From Amblyomma americanum (Eukaryota; Arthropoda; Arachnida; Ixodida; Ixodidae), in the NCBI RefSeq assembly GCF_052857255.1, contig NC_135497.1:548557531-548621530 (forward strand): a stretch of 64,000 nucleotides of DNA, read 5' to 3'. Below are positions 55,568 through 64,000 of the stretch, in pieces. Position 1 is the stretch's first letter; each line of letters starts with the position of its first letter. The notes beneath the pieces were generated by a model. That model did no database searches, was not told the origin of the DNA, and saw only the letters and a program-made list of their open reading frames with translations. Both the position numbers and the translations under genes were made by a program.

Positions 55568-58500
55568 AATGTTGATTCGTGGCACAACAGCCTTTTGAAG
55601 AACTTCACCCTTTTTGTGTAGCAGTTCGGGACAGATTACGCGCACTTTCTGTTTTACGCTGAGGCATGTTATAAGGTTTGCATACACATGGCTTATATCG
55701 TTAAACAGCTGCGAAATGAGCCGAGATAGGCATAGGACCACATTCAGGTGGCTGGAAATAAATATGGCAACAAGAAAAACCTGTCTACATTATTTGGAAT
55801 ACGTGTCAGCTGAGAATAAGCCTTCCAGAATAAGGAATGCATGCATATGAAAAAAAATGAAGCATCATTCAGTGCCAGGAGGAAACATTAATGCAATCAA
55901 TTTGCAGTAATTTACTTGCTGTTCTGGGGTTGCTTGCTGTAGCTTAACTCATATTGATGCCTGTTCCTTTTTTGCAGATTTTGAAAGCTGGAAGGATCAT
56001 GAGGAAAAGACTGAGCTTGTCCACTTTGTTCTGTCAGGGGGTACGAAACATCTGGCATCTGGAAGGACAAAGAAGTATCTGGCTTGTCATCGCTCAGGGT
56101 TATATGTGAAGACAGCAAGAGGTAAGCGCCAATCAAAGGTTCATGGTAGTGTGAAATGTGAGAGGAACCGCTTGGCGACAATGGATGTCATTGAAAAAAA
56201 TGGAAATATGGTAGTGGACTATCAAGCTGAACACTACGGCCATGAGAAAGAGCTACGGTGCCAGCCCTTGTCGATTTCTGACCAAAAAGACATTGCATGC
56301 AAGCTGAAGCTGAAGGTCCCTCGTAGGGTTATTCTTTCAGATGCTCGTTCGCCTGCCAGAGCTCCACTGGACCGGCTTCACCTTTTGACCTCATCAGAGG
56401 TTCAAAACATAAAGATGTTTAATATTGGCAGTGAAGTGGAGAAAGATCGTGATGACTATGTCAGTACACAGAAGTGGATCGTCGAGCTACAGGATCATGG
56501 TGCTTTGTTGTATGCAGAGGGAGAAAAGCTGACAGAAGAAGGCATTGGTGAGTTTGTGATGGCAATGATGAACACTACCCAGGGTGACATGCTGCTAAAG
56601 CATAGTCAAAGAGCAGTGTGTGTTGATTCAACTCATGGCACAAGTCGCTATAAGCACCAACTTAGAACTGTGATGGTGATAAGAAATACTGGGTCAGGCA
56701 TTCTGTGTGCCTTCCTCCTCTCTTGTAGTGTGTCTGAGGATGTCATGAAAAGATTTTTTGCTGCTATCAGGGACAGGCTTGGCAAACGAGTTAGCTGTGG
56801 TGCATTCATGTCAGATGATGCACCAGCATATGCAAATGCATGGGCGCGGGTCATGGGGAACCCTGTGAAACGCATGTAGTGTGTGTGGCACGTCAGATGG
56901 AACTGGAAGTGCAACATGACCAAGGTAACTGACAGCCAAAGCCGAGAAGTTGTTCAGGAGAAGTTGAATGCATTGTGGACCAGCAGAAGCGAAGAGGACT
57001 TTCACAAGGAGCTGTCAGAGTTCCGTACTTTAAAGGAGTTTGTTGAGTGCGTTAAGTTTGTTGAGTACTTTCGGAGAGTATATGCTAAGCGCCCGGAACA
57101 GTGGGCTCTTTTCTACAGGCAGGACACCGGATTGACTACTAACAACCATCTTGAGTCAATGCGTAACGAGCTCAAGAAAAGTTATTTGGGAGGGTTTCAG
57201 AACTGGCGGTTCGACAGGCTGCTGGTGTCTTTGACGAAATTGTCCACTGACTGGGTAATGAAACAGCTGATCTGTCATGTGAAGCGCAGGGCAGACCATC
57301 GCACAGCAGACTGTTTCAAGAAGCATGCTGCAGGAGTGGAAGTCTCCAAGTCTGGCGTGACCAGACTTTCTGATGGAAAGTGGTCTGTGCAGTCGTGATC
57401 TGAAGAACGTCCTGACAACAATACATCCTGACAACACTGTTGTCAGGAAGGACACACAGTGCCAAGGGTGCATGCTTAGCTGCCCTGAATGTAACACTTG
57501 TTGTTCCACTGCAGCTGTAGGTATTTTTATCTGTGCATGAAAATGTGCGAACATATCCATGCAGTTGTGCAGTGGGAGCTGCGGAGAAGAGATGCAACTG
57601 TTCGCGATCCGATCATTGAGGATCCATCTTCTGTTTTGGTATCTGCAGATGATCATTCATTCACACTGAATGAACCTCCTGTTCACGAGTCAGTCAGTGA
57701 GGACACATCAGCAAATGATTCATTCCCAGTGGATGATCCTGCAGCACTATTTGAGAGCATTCAAGGTGACATGATTCAGTCATAAGACTCAAATGTGCTT
57801 GCAGGTATTCACATTGAGCTTGCTGCTCTTACACGCAAATTCAGTAAAAAACATCAACTGACCCACAAGTGGGAGCATTGGTGCGTGAATACATTGGAAA
57901 ACTTGCGCAGGTTGTCAGGGGGTGTGCCGACAAAGAGGAGGAACCACCTCAGCCTAGGCCAATTCCTGCCAATAAGCGACAAGAAGAGCAGTCAAGGTAT
58001 TGGCCCGAACGCAGCAATGCCACCGCTTCTACATATGCTGGAACATGTTCTCAAGGGGAGCATGTGAGACAACAGCTTGAATGTCAACAGGGGCCACATA
58101 TCCGCATCGCGCATTATGATCCATGTATCCACATTCTGAGAGAGCACGACTACGTAAAGCTCTCGTGAATACAATTACAATGAGCAACCGCAGCAGCTTC
58201 GCTAACTATTCAACCTTTCTATTATGTGCACACCCCTAAATTTTAGACTATTTGTTTTCGTGTAACAAGTACGCAAATGCATAGAAATCTAAAAGAAGGG
58301 TACAGCAGCTATGGGGGTCACCAGTGACCTTCACGCTGTGGGCATGATAAGGAAAGCGTTATTGGAGGGAGGACACTATAAAATGCACACTTGTGGAGTG
58401 TGGCATTTGTTTGGTAGCTCATCTTTTGGTGGCCAGCACTGCTATATGAAAGGAAAAAATACAGTAAACAATGCTGTCATTTAAACTTAGGCTGGAAATA

Positions 58501-58633
58501 TGTTTGACAGCTGTCAAGTCAAGCAGCAGTTAAAAATTAAATTTGCTTTGTGTAATTGGAGGTATGGAATAGTTTCATTAATATGAGCCTGCTGATATGC
58601 TGAGAAAACGGCAGATAATGAGACACAGTTAAG

Positions 58634-58791
58634 AGTTCAGTCACGCTCTCACTCACATCCACTCAATCGCACTCACACTCATGACCACTCGTACTGACAG
58701 CCACTCGCTCACACACGCGACCACCCACTCACACTCACGTCATCACACTTGTGTCACATGCATGCGATACGAGTGCACTCGTGAGTGAGTG
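58634..58791. repeat. CACTC-rich simple repeat, copy C
   Basis: Counterpart of 1343-1500. It has the same CACTC form as copy B. Confidence 0.75.
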
Positions 58792-58814
58792 TGCTGACCT
58801 GTGATATTATGTAG

Positions 58815-60258
58815 GCAGTGGCACTATCTGGCCTGGGTGGTACACCAGTGAGAGGTGCTCCCAGTGCTGGCGCCACTTGTGCTCAAGTTGATTTTGTGTG
58901 CCACGAATGCTGCAGTGTGAATGGGCGACAACCATTTAGAATGTTTAGTTCGAAAAGTTTGTCCTGTCCCAGCAGTGTCTGTCTCTGCCTTGTGAAAAAG
59001 CATTAGTGGGCTCTGCAGTGTAAAAGTTGCTTATAGTGGTGGTCCTGCTTTCCAGTGGTGTGCTCAGTGTGTACAGTTGTGGTCTGCAGCCAAGTGGCAC
59101 TAACTCGCCTGGGTGGTACGTGAGAGAGAGCTGCCCCCAGTGCTGGCGCCACTTGTGCTCAAGTTGTTCTTGTGTGGCACGAATGCCATGATGTGATGCG
59201 AGAGGTGCTGCTAGTGCTTGTGCCACTTCCATGGTGTGAACAGTTGTAATATGCTGTGACGACGCAGACATTTCTCATGTCTGCGGGTGGTTGTCCACAT
59301 TATCCAGGCGAATATTGGATGACATCCGGTCTGTCGATAGTAAAACCAGCGAAGGAATCTCTTTCCGGTCAACCTCAGATGCTTCACCCCTTTGCATATT
59401 TGTAGTGCGAAAAAGCGTTCTTCCAGCTGACAGCACAAATGTCGACTGGCGTTTCTTTGCATAAGCTTTCAATGACTTCCCGAGCTCGCAGAAATCAGTC
59501 CATATGTGCATTGTTTCAAGTGCGGAACGAAATTCGCTAGGCATTCGGTCTGTTGGTAGTAAAAGCAGCCAAAATCTCTTTGTGGTCACCTTCAAATGCT
59601 TCGCCCTCCTTGCATTTGTGCAGTGCAAGGAAGCGATGTTGCAGCTGACTGTCTTAGTGAGTGCTTTGCTTTTCATGCTGCCTTCTCCGCACTTCGGCGG
59701 CTCGTATGTAAGCGCATCGTAGTAGTAATTGAATCAAAGCAGTTTAAAGTCGTGAACTGACACATGGGTTGCGAGGGACGCCGTATTGGAGGCCTTCGGA
59801 TTAGTTTAGACCGCCCGGGGTTTATATAGCATGTGTCAACATCGCGCACACTACACCGCAGTATGTGACTGCTGCTGCATCCTAGTTTTTCATGTTGCTT
59901 GCTGCCATGTTTGGCCCGTTTAAATGTTTGCGCACCTACGGATAGCCATTAAACATTATACGAACCAGAATTCGTCGAAATTGTAACTTTGGCAGCTGGG
60001 GAAACCTGTCGCATGGTGTTGTATTTGTAATTCTAGGAGGAGACATTTCTGCTGTCCGCGATTTTGAGAGCTATCAACTGGCAACATATCAAAAAGGTCT
60101 TAATGTATTCATAGTCTAGGGAAGTGGCACAAACAGGCCAGGATGTGATGCGAGAGAGGTGTTGCTAATGCTGTTGCCACTTGCATGGTGTGAACAGGTG
60201 TAATATGATGTGACGACGCAGACATTTCTCCTGTCTGCGGGTGGTGGTGGGTCCGTCA
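58815..60258. repeat. Cluster of diverged internal direct repeats, copy C
   Basis: The same arrangement as in copy A: family 1 at 58815-58926, 59097-59281 and 60122-60258, and family 2 at 59321-59451 and 59537-59661. Confidence 0.65.
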
Positions 60259-60927
60259 CACCTAACACTAAAACAAACCGTGTTTTCCCTTTTTGCCTGA
60301 GTGGAAGTCGGACTGAGGAAATTTCTCACTACTTTTGGAAATGCCCTAAATGTATGCTTCGTTTCTTTTGCTTCATCTAAGTGCAGAACAGTTTTGGATA
60401 ATTCTGTCGCTTGCGGTAACTGCGTAATAACCAGATGTGTAATGCCTGGCATCACATATTGTTTTTTCTTCATCTCCAAGCTTTTTTTCCCTTAGAGTTG
60501 TTCCTTTTTATAAGCACATTTTTCTTCCATTTGCATAATCAGGGGTACCCTGTAGGCAACCAAGGTACGGCTCTGGCACGAACGAATGCCTCAGTCAAAC
60601 CAGTTCGTGTTTTTTAATTGTCTTGGTACCGATTAAAACTTTTTACAGCCTTGTGTTTTCTTTGCATGTTGGTTTCCGTCTTGTTTCAGAGGATTCCAAA
60701 ACTTCTTCCTGCTGTTTTATCGTGTTTTACCTTTCTATTCTTTTCTCCTGTTGGCTATGGTAATTTTGTGGCTGTATACTTGGTCTTGCATGGTGTTTTG
60801 TAGCCGCTATGTGATATTACTGTTTCATGTTTTTCCTTTTCTGTGGATATATTATACATTTCTGCATACACTGTTTTATTTTAACCTAAGATGTGGTTTC
60901 ATTGTGCAGTTATCTGTGCCGAATACA

Positions 60928-61023
60928 TGATAGTCGCTTCTTTGCAGAGTGCTTACAACCTGACTGCCCTGCCAGGACCTCCCTGTCAGGAACCTGTTTT
61001 TGGTAGTATCAAATAAAGAAAGA
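60928..61023 (+). repeat. Probable non-LTR retrotransposon 3' tail, copy C
   Basis: Counterpart of 3640-3735, essentially identical to copy B. Confidence 0.4.
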
Positions 61024-61592
61024 CATGACCACGTATTTTTGATGTGTTATTTATTTGCACAAATCCAGGTTTGGATGTCCACAATAGGACAGAGAAGACA
61101 GGAGCACAATTCTGTTTCTTTAGCAGCACAGTACCCAAATTTCCAGTTCAGCTGTGCTTTTCACTGATTTCGGCTGAGAAGTGTTAGTGTAAACTTAATG
61201 AAAACACAAGCCCAGGGAGAATGGCGAGCCGGTAATTCATGTAGACAGCAAACATGCCGTCCCGCAGGACCAACAGTATCAAGTATTCGGTCGCCTGTTT
61301 TCATAAAGTTGCTCCCGTTACAACTTTGTGGTGTTATTGTGAGAACAAAATCTGGCTTCGCAACCGCATGATAACTTCACAAGAATACTTCTGCACACTG
61401 CAACCCTGCATTACAGGTGTGAATGGAGCACATATGCACAGGTGTTTTTCTTCCAGATATACTATACCTTAGCTTTATCACAAGGTTAAGAACAATCGGC
61501 CTCTGACCCGCATAAATACAAAATAGAAATAGCAATCCGCTCATGCGTTTCCCCCCTGCCCGGGTGTCGACACAGGCGGAGATGTTGGCCAT

Positions 61593-63358
61593 GGACGGAT
61601 GGATGGATACGGCTGAACCCTTTACATCGGGCGGTGGCTCAAGCCACCTAGCCATGTCTTGTGAAATTTTACTCCTGTCTTGCTTTTAGCCACCAATCAG
61701 ATAACCTTCGCTTGGTTACTTCTAACCTCTTAAAATCCACTTTCCCTTCACTATCCCTAAACCCCAATGCCTTGGGTAAGTCAGCCCCGCTGCCTTCCAC
61801 TGTAGGGTGAAGCCCTTCACAGAAAAGTATCAAGTTTTCAGCCGTTTCCTCCTCCTCTCCGCACGCAATGCACAAAGTGTCTATCTCCTGGTACCTGACC
61901 CTATACTTCTTAGTCCGCAAAACTCCAGTCCTGGCCTCAAACAACAAAGAACTTCCCCTACAATTATCATAGATATTTTCTTTGACAATTTCCTGTTTAA
62001 AGGTCCGGTATGTTTCTAGTGCCGATTTCGTCAGCATCCCTGTTTTCCACAAAGCTCTCTCTGTTCCTTTAACCTTTTTCTTAACCGATAATTGCTGATT
62101 TGCCCCCTTACTGCTGTCCAGATATTTGCTTGTCAATTTTCTAGTTCGCTTTCTCCATTTCGTGTCAACATTCTTTATATACAGGTATCTGAAAACTTTC
62201 CTAGCCCACCGCTTTTCCTCCATCCTTCTCAATCGTTCCTCAAATGCTATCTTACTGCTAGCCTCTCTGCTCTCGAAAGACGCCCATCCCATATCACCCT
62301 GTACCCCCTGATTTGGTGTATTGCCATGTGCTCCCAAAGCTAACCTCCCTACTCCCCGTTGCCTAATTTCCAGCCTTGCTTGAACATCTGGCCTCATACA
62401 CAGGACCGCATTCCCGAAGGTCAGGCTAGGGACCATCACCCCTTTCCAGATCCCTCTTACCACCTCATACCTATTGTAATTCCACAGTGCCCTATTTTTC
62501 ATGACAGCTGCATTCCTACTAGCTTTATTCATTACATATTTTTCATGCTCTGTCAGATACTCAACACTGTTATTTATCCACACCCCAAGATACTTGTACT
62601 CATTCACTACCTTTAGCACGAACTCCTGTATTCTATGCTCGCCGCCCTCTTCATTAAATGTCATGACTGCAGATTTTTCCTTACTATACTTGAAGCCTAA
62701 TCTATCTCCCTCTGTACTGCATATGTCTAACAACTTCTGCAGGTCTTCCTTGTTGTCAGCCATTATCACTATATCGTCCGCATATATTAGTCCCGGTAAT
62801 GTCTGTTTAATCAATTCCCATTGCTTGAAAAAAGATAGGTTGAAACCTAGTCCGCTCCCCTCTAGCTTGGCCTCCAAACCTTGCAGGTACAACATGAACA
62901 ACAAAGGGGACAGAGGACATCCTTGTCTAAGCCCCCGCTGTATCTCTACAGGCCCTGATACATTTTTTTCCCATTTTATGAGCACTCTGTTACCTCTATA
63001 TATATCCTTTAAAAGATTAATTACTCCATTTTCCACATCCAATGTGCCCAATATGTCCGACAAATGCTCCTGAGTAACGTTGTCATAGGCTCCCCTAATA
63101 TCCAGAAATGCTAGCAATAAGGGTCTATGTTCCTTTTCCGCAATTTCTTTACACTGTGTCAATGAAAATAGATTGTCCTCCAACCTCCTTTGTTTCCGGA
63201 ACCCATTCTGTAGTTCCCCTAGCACCCCCTCGTTCTCCACCCAAGCCTGCAGTCTATCCTTTATAATTTGCATCACCACCCTGTAAACCACAGACGTCAC
63301 TGTTATGGGGCGATAGTTACTTACGTCTGCTTTGTCCCCCTTTCCCTTATATATCGTG
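61593..63358 (-). mobile_element. 5'-truncated LINE (non-LTR retrotransposon), copy C
   Basis: The same element, same truncation point and same junctions as at 32053-33818. Within the element I notice almost no differences from copy B (for example near 61899). B and C therefore descend from one insertion. Confidence 0.9.
61669..63357 (-). CDS. LINE reverse transcriptase, 5'-truncated but open, copy C
   Basis: Counterpart of 32129-33817, with the same motifs (FLDIRGAYDN, YADD, C-terminal CxxCG...C, DWW) and still open. The protein is unchanged from copy B inside the element. The only visible protein change lies in the flanking codons (Pro to Ala). Confidence 0.85.
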   Translation of the reverse strand, partial: TIYKGKGDKADVSNYRPITVTSVVYRVVMQIIKDRLQAWVENEGVLGELQNGFRKQRRLEDNLFSLTQCKEIAEKEHRPLLLAFLDIRGAYDNVTQEHLSDILGTLDVENGVINLLKDIYRGNRVLIKWEKNVSGPVEIQRGLRQGCPLSPLLFMLYLQGLEAKLEGSGLGFNLSFFKQWELIKQTLPGLIYADDIVIMADNKEDLQKLLDICSTEGDRLGFKYSKEKSAVMTFNEEGGEHRIQEFVLKVVNEYKYLGVWINNSVEYLTEHEKYVMNKASRNAAVMKNRALWNYNRYEVVRGIWKGVMVPSLTFGNAVLCMRPDVQARLEIRQRGVGRLALGAHGNTPNQGVQGDMGWASFESREASSKIAFEERLRRMEEKRWARKVFRYLYIKNVDTKWRKRTRKLTSKYLDSSKGANQQLSVKKKVKGTERALWKTGMLTKSALETYRTFKQEIVKENIYDNCRGSSLLFEARTGVLRTKKYRVRYQEIDTLCIACGEEEETAENLILFCEGLHPTVEGSGADLPKALGFRDSEGKVDFKRLEVTKRRLSDWWLKARQE

Positions 63359-64000
63359 TGGGACGCTTTGAGCGCCCTCTGTCCACGCCTTTCGTCCCTC
63401 GAAGCCACAGTGGCATTCTCACAGACTCCTCAGGCGCCATCCGTACTCTTAAGGCGTGTTCTGAACTCCGACTCTTTTGGCACAGGATGATCAGAACGTA
63501 ATTAAAAATTCTCCCTCACAGTACGGGTACGACGGATACGTCGAAATGCACACCTCACACAAGCCTCGGTGGGTGGAGCAAGTGCTAAACCTAACAGACG
63601 GTTCGTTGCGTTCGTCGGAATGGATTAGGCTCTTCGAAAAGTTGATGATTCGGCGGTGGGGACGGAGAAGGCGCTAGATGATAGAGGCGAGGAAGACGAG
63701 GAAATATATTTGCATGCATATACAATGGAGACCACTTCAAGTTACATAAGCAGTGACACATGCGAATTGAGCGATTCGTAACTTAAAAGAACTTATGTCA
63801 CACACAGAAACAACACCCGAACACCTTACTTACCGATCGGAGGTCTCGGTTAGAGCCCAGGTATTTTTGAAGTACGTGCTAAGCACGGAGCCTCTAACTT
63901 GACTGCTGTCCAGTGCATTTTCTTGTATTTTTATACGTTTCGCGAATAAAGAAATTAGGGCGGGTATGTTTGAAGGCCCGCCCCAAACTTCGGTAACCAA
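63359..64000. other. Unassigned sequence at window end, copy C
   Basis: Counterpart of 33819-34460. Nothing recognised. Confidence 0.5.

Larger units (their letters stand above)
27751..57291. repeat. Tandem macro-repeat unit, copy B (29,541 bp)
   Basis: This is the complete second copy of the unit. Every element recognised in copy A recurs here in the same order and orientation. The extra 1,791 bp is almost wholly a 1,766-bp 5'-truncated LINE at 32053-33818, with a 33-bp segment near 35158 and a longer AAAT microsatellite. Divergence from copy A is uneven by eye: about ten differences per kb around 39.5-40.5 kb, but only a handful in the nearly 5 kb from 52.5 to 57.3 kb. Confidence 0.97.
52518..58168 (+). 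pseudogene. C2H2 zinc-finger / MULE transposase, two exons, disrupted (B/C junction copy)
   Basis: This is the second full instance of the same pseudogene: exon 1 52518-52815, intron 52816-55977, exon 2 from 55978. Splice sites, phase, zinc fingers, catalytic motifs, the in-frame TAG (56877-56879) and the TGA (57396-57398) are all the same as in the first instance. The coding exons differ by only one or two bases, for example Ile to Val near 56480. The tail in copy C again shows the SWIM-like remnant followed by a TAA (57783-57785). Shared lesions mean the gene was already broken when the unit was duplicated. Confidence 0.82.
57292..64000. repeat. Tandem macro-repeat unit, copy C (partial, 6,709 bp)
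   Basis: This third copy is cut off by the window end and corresponds to 27751-34460 of copy B. It shares the LINE insertion with copy B, at the same base and orientation. It also shares with B several variants absent from A, for example a 2-bp deletion near 60092 and the changed bases around 63586-63601. The array therefore continues to the right of the window. Confidence 0.97.

Overview
The window is eukaryotic repeat-rich DNA with no bacterial-style gene organisation. Most recognisable coding matter is decayed transposable-element sequence: LTR/Gypsy, several non-LTR (LINE) fragments, a MULE-type DNA transposon, tRNA-derived SINE-like pieces and foldback/TIR elements. The mix and wording of these repeats, including LINE tails ending in (AAATA)n, (CATC)n or (GAT)n, look most like a hard tick (Ixodida). 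This is an inference from family resemblance, not a species call.

The dominant structure is a direct tandem array of one very long unit. Copy A is 1-27750 (27,750 bp), copy B is 27751-57291 (29,541 bp) and copy C starts at 57292 and runs off the end. The phase is arbitrary, because position 1 falls inside a transposase gene that begins to the left of the window. Both window ends lie inside the array, so the true array edges are not visible. The copies look roughly 99% or more identical by eye. Copies B and C carry a 1,766-bp 5'-truncated LINE (32053-33818 and 61593-63358) that copy A lacks, and this explains nearly all of the length difference.

Layout of one unit in copy A coordinates: tail of a zinc-finger/MULE transposase pseudogene (1-877); CACTC-rich simple repeat and diverged internal repeats (1343-2970); LINE-like 3' tail (3640-3735); LINE insertion site (4304/4306); unassigned sequence; GC-rich exon candidate for a secreted protein (6852-7207); tRNA-shaped sequence on the minus strand (7633-7705); 640-bp foldback element (8023-8661); palindrome cluster (9220-9576); AAAT microsatellite (9663-9738); minus-strand LINE with RT and endonuclease pieces (9975-11790); RTE-like LINE tail (11844-11935); a complete but dead Gypsy element with 5-bp target duplications (12220-17211) that contains two nested LINE fragments; a large unassigned block (17217-20619); two plus-strand LINE 3' fragments (20620-22290); and the start of the next zinc-finger/MULE pseudogene (22977 onward), whose 3.16-kb intron holds a TIR element and other repeats.

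No gene in the window looks intact and functional. The best-preserved coding pieces are the MULE transposase (two exons joined by a phase-matched intron, one shared in-frame stop, then a frameshifted tail), the LINE reverse transcriptase in copies B and C (open but 5'-truncated), and the possible cellular secreted-protein exon. Shared damage shows that most elements were dead before the unit was amplified. The LINE insertion and private nonsense or frameshift changes came later.
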